From positions 571,836 through 635,835 of the forward strand of contig NZ_STGC01000002.1 in NCBI RefSeq assembly GCF_005222805.1: a stretch of 64,000 bases of DNA. The letters are read 5' to 3'. Numbering within the stretch: the stretch's first letter is position 1; each line of letters starts with the position of its first letter. The translations under genes and the position numbers were made by a program. Below the pieces are notes generated by a model, which did no database searches, was not told the DNA's origin, and saw only the letters and a program-made list of their open reading frames with translations. This document shows, one piece after another, positions 46,902 through 55,168 of this stretch. The stretch comes from Devosia sp. FKR38 (lineage in GTDB: Bacteria; Pseudomonadota; Alphaproteobacteria; Rhizobiales; Devosiaceae).

Positions 46902-47475
46902 CGGGCGCCCAGGAATGCTTCATCTCGGCCGGCATCTGGCCAAAGGTGATGTCATAGCCCTTGGGCATGAACACCGGATCATAGCCATGGCCAACGGTGC
47001 CGCGCGGCGGCCAGACCAGCGTGCCCTCGACCTTGCCGACATAGAGCACATCGCGGCCATCAGGATGGGCCAGACACATGGTGGCGTTGAACGAGGCGCC
47101 TCGAAGGCCGGGCGAGGTGGCATTGGCCGCCTGCAGCGCATCCTCGACCCGCTTCATGGCATGGTCGAAATTGCGCGGCACGCCGGCCCAGTCGGCCGTA
47201 TAGACGCCGGGATCGCCATTGAGCGCATCAACGCAGAGGCCCGAATCATCGCTGAGTGCCAGCATGCCGGTTGCCTGGGCGGCGGCATGCGCCTTGAGGC
47301 GGGCATTTTCGGCAAAGCTGGTGCCGGTTTCTTCGGGCTCAGGCAGGCCAAGTTCGCCCGCCGAAACGATCTCGAGGCCGAAGGGGGCGAAGAGTTCGCG
47401 GAATTCCTTGAGCTTGCCGGCATTGTGGGTGGCCAGCACCAGGCGATCGCCGGGACCCAGACGCGGAATGCTCAT
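46834..47475 (-). CDS. rdgB: XTP/dITP pyrophosphatase (RdgB/HAM1)
   Basis: RdgB removes non-canonical purine nucleoside triphosphates (ITP, XTP) from the pool. The 213-aa length is standard. Family signatures are [14 protein letters not shown] near residue 13, ENARLKA and [15 protein letters not shown] near 75, and the PVFMPKGYD and SHRARAF segments. Its start overlaps the stop of a 48-aa gene by 4 bases (ATGA), so rph, the small gene and rdgB are translated as a coupled series. Confidence 0.96.
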   Translation of the reverse strand: MSIPRLGPGDRLVLATHNAGKLKEFRELFAPFGLEIVSAGELGLPEPEETGTSFAENARLKAHAAAQATGMLALSDDSGLCVDALNGDPGVYTADWAGVPRNFDHAMKRVEDALQAANATSPGLRGASFNATMCLAHPDGRDVLYVGKVEGTLVWPPRGTVGHGYDPVFMPKGYDITFGQMPAEMKHSWAPGEPGLSHRARAFAQFYEAQIEK

Positions 47476-47618
47476 TTACTGATCCCTTTGGGCTTGGCGT
47501 CGAGCGCCCGGGCCACGTCGCGCCACAGCGCGCAGTTTTCCGGCGAGGGCTGGCGCAGGCTGGTGACCGGGCGGGTCGCCGGCTTGGCGGCCGCAAGCTT
47601 CTTGAACCAGCCGATCAT
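47472..47618 (-). CDS. Overlapping 48-aa protein between rph and rdgB
   Basis: The gene starts at an ATG that overlaps the rph stop by 4 bases and ends at a TGA that overlaps the rdgB start by 4 bases. AAGGTG lies 8 bases upstream of the start. The product begins [20 protein letters not shown], contains [15 protein letters not shown], and ends KPKGISK. It has a basic, probably amphipathic N-terminus and no recognisable domain. The tight overlap on both sides argues for a real gene; function is unknown. Confidence 0.72.
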   Translation of the reverse strand: MIGWFKKLAAAKPATRPVTSLRQPSPENCALWRDVARALDAKPKGISK

Positions 47619-48331
47619 GCGCCGAGCACCTTGTTCTGCAATGCGGTCAATTCGCCAATGCCCTGTTCAGCGAGGCCCATCAGGCTCTCCAATTCAGCGC
47701 GGCTGAAGGGCGCCTGTTCGGCGGTGCCCTGGATCTCGACGAATTTGCCCGCGCCGGTCATGACGAAATTGGCGTCGGTATGGGCTTCGACGTCCTCGAG
47801 ATAGTCGAGGTCGAGCACGGGCGCGCCGCGATAAATGCCGCAAGACACAGCAGCCACCGAATCACGCAGGGCCTTGCCCTTGGTCAGCTTGCGCTCGTCC
47901 ATCCAGGCAATGGCATCGGCCAGGGCGACATAGGCGCCGGTGATCGAAGCGGTACGGGTGCCGCCATCGGCCTCGAGCACATCGCAGTCGAGCGTGATCT
48001 GGGCTTCACCCAAGAGCTGCATATCGACCACGGCGCGCAGCGAGCGGCCGATCAGGCGCTGGATTTCCTGAGTGCGGCCGGTCTGCTTGCCGGCGGTCGC
48101 CTCGCGGCGGGTGCGGCTGCCGGTGGCGCGGGGCAGCATGCCATATTCGGCGGTGACCCAGCCCTGGCCCTTGCCGCGCAGCCAACCGGGAACGCTGGTT
48201 TCCACCGACGCCGTCACCAGAACCTTGGTATTGCCAAAGCTGACCAGGCAAGAGCCCTCGGCCTTCATGGAGACATTGCGTTCGATGCTCACGCTGCGCA
48301 TCTGGTTGGGCTCACGTCCGGACGGGCGCAT
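47615..48331 (-). CDS. rph: Ribonuclease PH
   Basis: RNase PH trims the 3' ends of tRNA precursors by phosphorolysis. The 238-aa length is standard. It begins [19 protein letters not shown], and shows [26 protein letters not shown] and the active-site [18 protein letters not shown] segment, then [21 protein letters not shown]. It is the first gene of the minus-strand unit rph-(48 aa)-rdgB-hemW and is divergent from hrcA across 139 bases. Confidence 0.96.
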   Translation of the reverse strand: MRPSGREPNQMRSVSIERNVSMKAEGSCLVSFGNTKVLVTASVETSVPGWLRGKGQGWVTAEYGMLPRATGSRTRREATAGKQTGRTQEIQRLIGRSLRAVVDMQLLGEAQITLDCDVLEADGGTRTASITGAYVALADAIAWMDERKLTKGKALRDSVAAVSCGIYRGAPVLDLDYLEDVEAHTDANFVMTGAGKFVEIQGTAEQAPFSRAELESLMGLAEQGIGELTALQNKVLGA

Positions 48332-48402
48332 AGGGTCTCCGACTGCAATTGCTATTAACCGCCTCTTAACCCTCCTCGGTCCGCCTCACAAGCCGCGGGC
48401 GC

Positions 48403-48432
48403 TTGGCGGGAGGCAGCAATGCGCTTAAATGA
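48403..48432 (+). promoter_or_regulatory. RpoH-type heat-shock promoter for hrcA
   Basis: CTTG (48403-48406), 18 bases, then CTTAAATG (48425-48432) matches the alphaproteobacterial RpoH pattern CTTG-N18-CYTATNTG with one mismatch. The hrcA start is 39 bases downstream. Confidence 0.65.
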
Positions 48433-48470
48433 TGCACCACAGTTAAAGCGAACGATTTTAGCAAAACCGC

Positions 48471-49544
48471 ATGAGCAAGCCGTCTGAAGACTTTTTGAGC
48501 GTGCTCAACAGCCGGAGCCAGGACATCTTTCGCAAGATTGTCGAGCGCTATCTGGATACCGGCAGCCCGGTGGGCTCACGCGATCTCAGCCGCATGCTGC
48601 AGGGCGGGCTGTCGCCGGCCTCGGTGCGCAATGTCATGGCCGATCTGGAAGATCTCGGGCTGATTGCCGCGCCGCATACCTCGGCCGGGCGGGCGCCGAC
48701 GCAGGAGGGCCTGCGCTTTTTCGTTGATGCCATGCTCGAGGTCGGCGCGGTCAACGAGGCCGAGCGCAGCCAGATTGCCCAATCGATCGAAGGCCAGCGC
48801 CGCGGCCAGGTGGAAGACGTGCTCACCGAAGCCAGCCAATTGCTGAGCGGGCTCAGCCAGGGCGCCGGCGTGGTCATTGCCGCCAAGGCGGATCTCGTGC
48901 TGCGCCATCTCGAATTCGTGCGACTCGACGCCACCCGCGCCATGGCCATCCTGGTGGGCCAGGACGGGCAGGTGGAAAACCGCATCATGGAGACCCCGGC
49001 GGGTCTCACCGCCAGCGCCCTGACCCAGGCCGGCAATTATATCGCCCATCACGTGGTCGGCCGGACGCTCGCCGAAGCGCGCAAGGTGCTGTCCGAGCAG
49101 CGCGCCGAACAGCGGGCCGAGCTCGACGAGCTGACGCAGAAACTGGTCGATGCCGGTATTGCCACGCTCGGCCAGGCCTCCGCCGCCAGCCATCCCACGG
49201 TGATCGTGCGCGGGCGGGCGAACCTGATCAATGACGCCATGGCGAGCGACGAATTGCTGCGCATGCGCCAGCTGTTCGATGAACTGGAAAGCAAGGATGG
49301 GCTCTTGGACCTGCTCGGCGACGCGGAGAAGGCCCAGGGCGTGCGCATCTTCATCGGCTCGGAAAACAAGCTGTTCTCGCTGTCGGGCTCCTCGGTGATT
49401 CTGAGCCCCTATAAGGACGCCAATGACAAGGTGGTGGGCGTGCTGGGCGTGATCGGCCCGACCCGGCTCAACTATGCCCGCATCGTGCCAGTGGTCGACT
49501 ACACCGCCCATGTCATCACCGCCATGATGGCGCGCAAGCGCTAG
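48471..49544 (+). CDS. hrcA: Heat-inducible transcription repressor HrcA
   Basis: HrcA represses class I heat-shock genes by binding CIRCE elements, usually upstream of groESL. The 357-aa protein has an N-terminal winged helix with SPVGSRDLSRMLQGGLSPASVRNVMADLEDLG and the LRFFVDAMLEVG segment, and a GAF-like middle domain with VIGPTRLNYARIVPVVDY at the C-terminal end. No CIRCE element is seen around it, but an RpoH-type promoter precedes it. grpE, normally next, is displaced about 1.4 kb by an MFS gene. Confidence 0.95.
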   Translation: MSKPSEDFLSVLNSRSQDIFRKIVERYLDTGSPVGSRDLSRMLQGGLSPASVRNVMADLEDLGLIAAPHTSAGRAPTQEGLRFFVDAMLEVGAVNEAERSQIAQSIEGQRRGQVEDVLTEASQLLSGLSQGAGVVIAAKADLVLRHLEFVRLDATRAMAILVGQDGQVENRIMETPAGLTASALTQAGNYIAHHVVGRTLAEARKVLSEQRAEQRAELDELTQKLVDAGIATLGQASAASHPTVIVRGRANLINDAMASDELLRMRQLFDELESKDGLLDLLGDAEKAQGVRIFIGSENKLFSLSGSSVILSPYKDANDKVVGVLGVIGPTRLNYARIVPVVDYTAHVITAMMARKR

Positions 49545-49631
49545 GGCCGATTCGGCCGCAGGCGTATTCAAGCTGTCATCAAGCTCTGGTCTGTGCAGAT
49601 GCGAATGATTTGCAACTGATGGGATCGACGG

Positions 49632-50849
49632 GTGAGCACGGCCAAGACGCAGGGCACGACGGGCCGAATCATCCAGACGCTTGTGGTTCTGGGCATTACC
49701 CAGAACATCGGCTGGGGCTCGGTGGGGCTGCTGGCCGTCGTCGCCGGCGATATCGCCGCCGCTCTCAACATGAGCGTGCCGGCAGTGTTTGCCGGCACCA
49801 CGGTGTTCTACATCGTGATGGGCCTGGCCTCGCCGCTGCTGGCGCGGCCCCTGGCGCGCTGGGGCGCCCGATGGGTCATGCTGGCTGGTTCAGCCCTTGC
49901 CGTGCCGGGCTTTGTGCTGCTGTCGATGGCCAGTGGCGCCATCGGCTATTATCTGTGCTGGGCCCTGCTGGGCCTGGCGGGCGCCGCGACGCTCACCACC
50001 ACATCCCATGTGCTGGTCAATGAAGTGGCCGGCGCCGCCAGCCGCCGGGCCATCGGCGCCCTGATGCTGGTGACGGGCCTGTCGGGCAGTATTTTCTGGC
50101 CGGTCTCTGCGCTGGTCTCGGGCAGTGTTGGCTGGCGCGGGCTGTGCCTGGTTCTGGCGGCGTTGATCGGGCTGGTCTCGATCCCGCTCTATGGGCTGGC
50201 CCTGCCGCGACGAACGCCGCCAGCGCCGAAGTCGAGCGCCACCGAGCCGGCCAAACCAACCACCCGGCCGGTGCCCGGATCGATCTTTGTCCTGATCACC
50301 GGGGCCATTGTGCTCAATGCCATTGTCACCTTTGGCCTGAGTGCCCTGTTTATCGAACTGCTCAAGGCCGAGGGCCTGCCGCCGGGCCAGGCGATCACCT
50401 TTGCGTCCATGCTGGGCCTGCTGCAGGTGGGCGCGCGGCTGCTCGACTTTGTCGGCGCCCGCCGCTGGGACGCTATCACCACTGGTATCTTTGCCACTGC
50501 AGGGGTCATGCTGGCCTTTGCCCTCTTGCTGCTGGGCCAGGGCACGCCGCTGCTGATCGGCGCCTTTGTGGTGATCTATGGCCTCAGCGCCGGCTCGCTG
50601 GCGGTCACGCGCGCCATCATGCCGCTGACCTTCTATGATGGGGCCGATTTTGCCCGGGCCAGCATGCGCATCGCGCTGCCGCTCAATGTGCTGACTGCGC
50701 TGGCCGCACCGCTGTTTGCCAGCCTGCTGACCGGGCCGGGGCCGACAGCTCTACTGGCCACAACCATGGGGTTTTGCGGCCTGGCGCTGGTGTTGCTGCT
50801 GCTGCTGGCCCGCCGACGCAGCCATGCGCTGGTGCCCGCTGCTGGCTAG
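49632..50849 (+). CDS. MFS transporter inserted between hrcA and grpE
   Basis: The 405-aa protein has about 12 membrane helices with a loop break near residue 205 (a Pro/Ala-rich stretch, [19 protein letters not shown]). The start codon is GTG. Landmarks are [17 protein letters not shown] in the first helix and [17 protein letters not shown], a motif-A-like loop. No substrate can be predicted. Its position separates two heat-shock genes that are usually adjacent, so it looks like an insertion; grpE keeps its own promoter-like sequence behind it. Confidence 0.84.
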   Translation: MSTAKTQGTTGRIIQTLVVLGITQNIGWGSVGLLAVVAGDIAAALNMSVPAVFAGTTVFYIVMGLASPLLARPLARWGARWVMLAGSALAVPGFVLLSMASGAIGYYLCWALLGLAGAATLTTTSHVLVNEVAGAASRRAIGALMLVTGLSGSIFWPVSALVSGSVGWRGLCLVLAALIGLVSIPLYGLALPRRTPPAPKSSATEPAKPTTRPVPGSIFVLITGAIVLNAIVTFGLSALFIELLKAEGLPPGQAITFASMLGLLQVGARLLDFVGARRWDAITTGIFATAGVMLAFALLLLGQGTPLLIGAFVVIYGLSAGSLAVTRAIMPLTFYDGADFARASMRIALPLNVLTALAAPLFASLLTGPGPTALLATTMGFCGLALVLLLLLARRRSHALVPAAG

Positions 50850-50874
50850 CGCCACCGCGGCAACACGGCTTGGG

Positions 50875-50904
50875 CTTGAAATCGCCCCCATATTGGCCGA
50901 TATG
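50875..50904 (+). promoter_or_regulatory. RpoH-type heat-shock promoter for grpE
   Basis: CTTG (50875-50878), 18 bases, then CCGATATG (50897-50904) matches CTTG-N18-CYTATNTG with one mismatch. It lies between the MFS gene and grpE, 36 bases before the start. Confidence 0.6.
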
Positions 50905-50940
50905 CGGGGCAAATCCTTTGGCATTTTGCGGAACACAGCA

Positions 50941-51531
50941 ATGATGAGCGACGAAAACGCCGCCTCGGGCGAAACGCCTGAAGTCGAGACCCCGGTCGAA
51001 GAGACCATCGAGAGCATTGATCCCACCGCAGCCCTGCGCGTCGAGAACAGCGAGCTCAAGGACCGCGTGCTGCGCACCGTCGCCGAGATGGAAAACCTGC
51101 GCAAGCGCACCGAGCGCGAAGTCAGCGACACGCGCACCTATGCCATCGCCGGCTTTGCCCGCGACATGCTGAGCGCCACCGATGCACTGAGCCGCGCCCT
51201 GATGATGCTGCCGGCCGAAGCGCGCGAATCAGGCGATGCGACGACCAAAACGCTGATCGAGGGCATCGAGCTGGCCGAGCGCGAAATGCAACGCCTTCTG
51301 GCCAAGCATGGCGTCAAGCCGATTGAGGCGCAGGGCGAGAAGTTCGATCCGCACAAGCACCAGGCCATGTTCGAAGTGCCCGATGCCAGCAAGCCCGAGG
51401 GCACTGTGGTGCAGGTGGTGCAGGCTGGCTTTGCCATTGGCGACCGCATCCTGCGCCCCGCCATGGTCGGCGTCGCCAAGGGCGGCCCCAGCCACGCCCC
51501 GGCCGACGAAGCCGTCGACAAGAGCGTTTGA
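50941..51531 (+). CDS. grpE: Nucleotide exchange factor GrpE
   Basis: GrpE is the nucleotide exchange factor of DnaK. The 196-aa protein starts [11 protein letters not shown] (the second ATG, 50944, is also possible). It has an acidic N-terminus, a long coiled-coil helix (about residues 30-75, with [20 protein letters not shown]) and the C-terminal beta domain, with EGEKFDP-like [20 protein letters not shown] and [16 protein letters not shown]. dnaK lies about 3.6 kb downstream. An RpoH-type promoter precedes it. Confidence 0.95.
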   Translation: MMSDENAASGETPEVETPVEETIESIDPTAALRVENSELKDRVLRTVAEMENLRKRTEREVSDTRTYAIAGFARDMLSATDALSRALMMLPAEARESGDATTKTLIEGIELAEREMQRLLAKHGVKPIEAQGEKFDPHKHQAMFEVPDASKPEGTVVQVVQAGFAIGDRILRPAMVGVAKGGPSHAPADEAVDKSV

Positions 51532-51549
51532 CGGCTGAGCGTCAGCAGC

Positions 51550-51563
51550 GTTTCACGTGAATC
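51550..51563 (+). other. parS-like 14-mer, copy 5
   Basis: GTTTCACGTGAATC lies 18 bases after the grpE stop, upstream of the terminator. Confidence 0.55.
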
Positions 51564-51595
51564 CGCGCTGCGGCGGGCATCTCTCTGATCTGAAC

Positions 51596-51622
51596 AAAGG
51601 GCGCCTGTGGTGCCCTTTTTTC
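51596..51622 (+). terminator. Rho-independent terminator after grpE
   Basis: AAAGGGCGCC, loop TGT, GGTGCCCTTT forms a 10-bp stem with one G-U pair and is followed by T6 and a C. Confidence 0.85.
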
Positions 51623-51642
51623 TTGGTCAACTTCGCATAGCC

Positions 51643-52035
51643 TCAGAACCAGCGGTCGCCCACGGTGGCGCCATCTCGCGGCAGGTCGTCCCAGCTGTGC
51701 AGGCCATCAAAGCGCTGGATGGGGATGGCCTTGACCGCCTCGGGTTCGGCCAGCCGCACATTGACCGCCATGCGCCGCCGCCCGTCGGGACCGGTGCCGA
51801 GCCCGCGCCAATAGGCGATGCAGCCGCAGTGCGGACAGAAGTTGAAGCTCAGGCTCTTGTCGCCGCGCACATAGGTCGTGGTCGGGCCGGAGACGAACAC
51901 GTCTTCATTTTCATGGCCATAGATCCACAGCGCGCCATAGCGGCGGCAGATGGTGCAGTTGCAGGCGGTGGCCGCATCGGGTGTGCTGTCAAAGCGCCAG
52001 TGCACGGCGCCGCAATGGCAGGATCCTTCGATCAC
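51643..52035 (-). CDS. GFA-family (glutathione-dependent formaldehyde-activating-like) protein
   Basis: The 130-aa protein carries the GFA zinc-binding cysteines: GSCHCGAV near residue 5, CNCTICRRYG near 25 and FCPHCGCIAYW near 66. These bind one structural and one catalytic Zn ion in Gfa-like proteins. Whether it acts on S-hydroxymethylglutathione is unproven for most family members. Its start overlaps the stop of pncA by 4 bases, so it is coupled to it. Confidence 0.9.
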   Translation of the reverse strand: MIEGSCHCGAVHWRFDSTPDAATACNCTICRRYGALWIYGHENEDVFVSGPTTTYVRGDKSLSFNFCPHCGCIAYWRGLGTGPDGRRRMAVNVRLAEPEAVKAIPIQRFDGLHSWDDLPRDGATVGDRWF

Positions 52036-52667
52036 CCCAGAATCTCCCGGCTCATGACCCGCTGTACCCCGGCTTCGGCCATGTCGGCCCAGGCGGTGGC
52101 GAGGCTGCCATTGCTGTCGATGGCGCGGGTGGCGTCCTCGATGACAGTGACGTCAAAGCCGGCGGCGGCGCCGTCGATGGCGGTCCAGCCGACGCAGAAA
52201 TCGGTGGCCAGGCCCACCAGATACAGCCGGTCGAGGTCGCGCTCATTGAGATAGCCGGCCAGGCCCGTCAGCGTCTCGCGGTCGGCTTCCTGGAAGCCGG
52301 AATAGGAATCAATGGCCCGGTTATAGCCCTTGCGGATGATCAGCTGGCCATGGGGAATATCGAGCCCCGCGGCCAGTTCGGCCCCCGGGCTGTTCCAGGT
52401 GCAATGGTCAGGCCAGAGCACCTGCGGGCCATAGGGCAGCTCGATCATCTCGAACGGCGCCTTGCCGGCATGCTGGCTGGCAAAGGAGATGTGATCGGCC
52501 GGGTGCCAGTCCTGGGTGAAGATGACCTGAGTGAATTTTTTGGCCAGCGCATTGATCAGCGGCACGATCTCGTCGCCACCGGCGACGCCCAGCCGCCCGC
52601 CGGGCAGGAAGTCGTTTTGCACGTCCACCACCACCAGCACGTCGCGGGGCGAAATCTCGATGGTCAT
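52032..52667 (-). CDS. pncA: Nicotinamidase
   Basis: PncA hydrolyses nicotinamide to nicotinate in NAD salvage. The 211-aa isochorismatase-like hydrolase has the catalytic triad Asp (VVVDVQNDF near residue 15), Lys (LIIRKGYN near 111) and Cys (LATDFCVGWTA near 157), and the metal-binding DWHPADHISF near residue 53. It is followed by a GFA-family gene with a 4-base overlap. Confidence 0.95.
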   Translation of the reverse strand: MTIEISPRDVLVVVDVQNDFLPGGRLGVAGGDEIVPLINALAKKFTQVIFTQDWHPADHISFASQHAGKAPFEMIELPYGPQVLWPDHCTWNSPGAELAAGLDIPHGQLIIRKGYNRAIDSYSGFQEADRETLTGLAGYLNERDLDRLYLVGLATDFCVGWTAIDGAAAGFDVTVIEDATRAIDSNGSLATAWADMAEAGVQRVMSREILG

Positions 52668-52689
52668 GGGCCTGTGTCTCCGCAGGGTG

Positions 52690-54459
52690 TCAGGGCTTGA
52701 TCCAGTGTGCAGGCATTAGCCCGCGCACCGAATTGCCCAGCCAGATTGCCTCGGCCGTCTCCAGGTCCGCAAGCCGCAAAACCTGTTCCACGGCGCGGCC
52801 AGTGGCGAGCAGTTCGGCGCGCAGCGTGCCGGGCAACAGGCCCGATGCCAGCGGCGGCGTCAGCAGGTGCCCATCGCGTTCAATAAAGAGATTGGTGATC
52901 GAACCTTCGGTCAATTCGCCGCGCTCGTTGCGGAACAGCACTTCATCGACACCGTGCGCCGCATGGGCCGCCTGGCGCGGCGCGTCGTAGAAGGCGCGGT
53001 TGGTGGTCTTGTGCGCCAGCCAGACGGAGTCCGACTGCAGGGTCTCCTCGGCCAGCATGAAGCGAAAGACGGCCGGATTGGGCGGCAGCGGCACGGCAGT
53101 GAGGGCAGGGCCATTGGCATCGAGCGTCAGCCGCACCCGCATGGGGGCATCAAACGCCTGAGCGTCGAGCAGGGCATCGATAGCAACGGGATCACAGGGC
53201 AGACCAAAGAACGCGGCCGAGGCCGTCAGGCGATCAAGATGCCGCTGGCGCAGGGCATAGCCGGTTTCCGGCGTCCAGCTCAGCGTTTCGATCAGGGTCA
53301 CTGGTTCGGGCTGCGGTGTGAAGAATGCCATTTTGAGCAGGGCCTCGCGATATTCGTCCTCAGCAGTGGAGTCAGCGACAATGCCGCCGCCGACGCCGAT
53401 GGTGCCGGCGCCACTGCGGTCGATCACGGCGGTGCGGATGGCGACATTGAGCGCCAGATCGCCATTGGGCGCGAAGAAGCCGATCGCCCCGGTATAGACG
53501 CCGCGCGGCGCGGCCTCTAGGTCGGCGATGATCTGCATGGCGCGCAGCTTGGGCGCGCCGGTGATCGAGCCGCAGGGAAACAGTTGCGCGAGCAAAGCCG
53601 TGACGCCGACATCGGCCCGGCGCGTCGCGGTAATGCCCGAGGTCAGCGTGTGCAGCGTTTCATAAGTTTCCACCGTGAAGAGGTCGGTGACCTTGACCGA
53701 GCCGACGTCCGCCACGCGGGCGAGGTCATTGCGCAGCAGATCGACGATCATCAGGTTTTCGGCGCGGTTTTTGGGGTCGGCGGCCAGCGCGGCGCGGTTG
53801 GCAGCGTCCGCGTCCGGATTGACCCCGCGCGCCATCGTGCCCTTCATCGGCCGGGCGCTGAGCTGGCCGCCGCTGCTGGCCACAAACAGCTCCGGCGAAT
53901 GGGACAGCACATGGTGGCTGCCGGTATCGATCAGCGCGCCATGCGCCACCTTTTGGCGCTGCAGCAGGCGGGAATAGAGCGCGACGGGGTCGCCCTTGAG
54001 ATCAAAGTGCGCCCGCAGCGTCAGATTGACCTGATAGGTGTCCCCGGCGGCGATCAGGGCTTTGACGCGGGCGAAAACTGCGGCATAGTCGGTCACGTTG
54101 AGGGCGGGGACGATGTCGCTGATCTCGGCGGTGCCGGTGGTGCTGGCGGCCAAAAGGGTGGCGACCGCTTGCGTATCGAGCCGCTGCGGGCCGCTATAAA
54201 GCCCCAGCCAGAGCAGGGGCGTATCGCCTGGCGGCGGCATGAGGGGGAGCAGACGCTCCTCAAAGGCGTAGCCGGCCTCATAGGCGATAAAGCCGGCGGC
54301 CCAGAGGCCATCGGCCAGCGCGGCCTCCAGCGCGACCAGCGCCGCGCGCACGCCGGCGGCATCATAAGCCTGCAAGACCCGCTGCGGCGCCATGAACAGC
54401 AGGTTGCCATCGCCCCGGTTGAGGCTGTCATGAAGCAAGACTGAACCGGGCATGAACAT
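52690..54459 (-). CDS. pabB: Aminodeoxychorismate synthase component I fused to 4-amino-4-deoxychorismate lyase
   Basis: The 589-aa protein combines a PabB domain (about residues 1-370) with a PabC aminotransferase-IV-type lyase domain (about 385-589), both needed for p-aminobenzoate in folate synthesis. The PabB signature PMKGTMARG is at about 204, and PCGSITGAPKLRAM and GVGGGIVADSTAEDEYREAL follow. The lyase domain has LSWTPETGYALRQRHLDRL and LFRNERGELTEGSITNLFI; the PLP-Lys is in the LAHKTTNR segment. The glutaminase partner PabA is not in the window. Confidence 0.93.
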   Translation of the reverse strand: MFMPGSVLLHDSLNRGDGNLLFMAPQRVLQAYDAAGVRAALVALEAALADGLWAAGFIAYEAGYAFEERLLPLMPPPGDTPLLWLGLYSGPQRLDTQAVATLLAASTTGTAEISDIVPALNVTDYAAVFARVKALIAAGDTYQVNLTLRAHFDLKGDPVALYSRLLQRQKVAHGALIDTGSHHVLSHSPELFVASSGGQLSARPMKGTMARGVNPDADAANRAALAADPKNRAENLMIVDLLRNDLARVADVGSVKVTDLFTVETYETLHTLTSGITATRRADVGVTALLAQLFPCGSITGAPKLRAMQIIADLEAAPRGVYTGAIGFFAPNGDLALNVAIRTAVIDRSGAGTIGVGGGIVADSTAEDEYREALLKMAFFTPQPEPVTLIETLSWTPETGYALRQRHLDRLTASAAFFGLPCDPVAIDALLDAQAFDAPMRVRLTLDANGPALTAVPLPPNPAVFRFMLAEETLQSDSVWLAHKTTNRAFYDAPRQAAHAAHGVDEVLFRNERGELTEGSITNLFIERDGHLLTPPLASGLLPGTLRAELLATGRAVEQVLRLADLETAEAIWLGNSVRGLMPAHWIKP

Positions 54460-54591
54460 GCTTCGCTTCTAGGGCCTTGGAATGAAAAAGAAAAGCCGCG
54501 GGCCGTCCTTCAAAACCCTTGTTTAATAGCCTCTCCGAGACATATTAGGGCGCCGGCCGCAGGTGCTGCCGGCCTCGGGGAGACCTATACA

Positions 54592-54924
54592 ATGAACACC
54601 TATTTCAAGGCCGGCCTTGCCGCGCTCACACTGTTGGCCAGTGCCGTTCCCGCCATGGCGCAGAACGTCGAGTTCACGCTGATCAACAACAGCAGCCAGG
54701 CACTGCATTATTTCTATACCACGCCCAGCAATGAGAATACCTGGGGTGAAGACCTGCTCGGCGCCGACGGCACGCTGGAGCCCGGCATGCAGGGCACCGT
54801 GACCATCGGCGATGGTTCGGATCAGTGCCTGTATGACTTCCGTTTCGAGACCGGCGAGGGCGCCGTTCTGGAAGTGCCGCAGGTCGATATCTGCTCGCTG
54901 AACAGCTATACGCTGAACGACTAA
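54592..54924 (+). CDS. Small secreted protein of unknown function
   Basis: The 110-aa protein has a clear signal peptide with hydrophobic core LAALTLLASAV and cleavage after AMA near residue 23. The mature part (about 87 aa) is acidic and beta-rich, with VEFTLINNSSQALHYFY and a pair of cysteines (QCLYDF and DICSLN) about 21 residues apart that may form a disulfide. No domain is recognised. It is divergent from pabBC. Confidence 0.75.
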   Translation: MNTYFKAGLAALTLLASAVPAMAQNVEFTLINNSSQALHYFYTTPSNENTWGEDLLGADGTLEPGMQGTVTIGDGSDQCLYDFRFETGEGAVLEVPQVDICSLNSYTLND

Positions 54925-55023
54925 TTCTGGTCGCAGTGGGGTCGGTCCGTGTGGCCGGCCCCCTTTGCTCCGCGCGGGCGCGCATTTGGGCGGCCCATCT
55001 GTGGCAATTGTACCGCAGCAGCG

Positions 55024-55053
55024 CTTGAAGCCTCTCGGCGACCCCCCTATATA
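55024..55053 (+). promoter_or_regulatory. RpoH-type heat-shock promoter for dnaK
   Basis: CTTG (55024-55027), 18 bases, then CCTATATA (55046-55053) is a perfect match to the CYTATNT core of the alphaproteobacterial RpoH pattern. dnaK starts 116 bases downstream, so a sizeable leader is expected. Confidence 0.8.
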
Positions 55054-55168
55054 CGCCGCAGGCCCAGCGATGGGCACAATCTGATTGCAAGGGAACCCGG
55101 CCTGATGGCCACGGAACTGCCTCGCGAGAGGGGTTGCACGATGGGTTTGCTGAAAGAGAGGCTTCGTA

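Noticed and set aside
48332..48470. CIRCE element upstream of hrcA
   Set aside because: No TTAGCACTC-N9-GAGTGCTAA or close variant was found, only a sigma-32-type promoter.
50875..50894. Enterobacterial-type sigma-32 promoter CTTGAAA/CCCCCATAT before grpE
   Set aside because: The two boxes are only 4 bases apart, too close for a promoter; the CTTG-N18-CCGATATG pair fits better.
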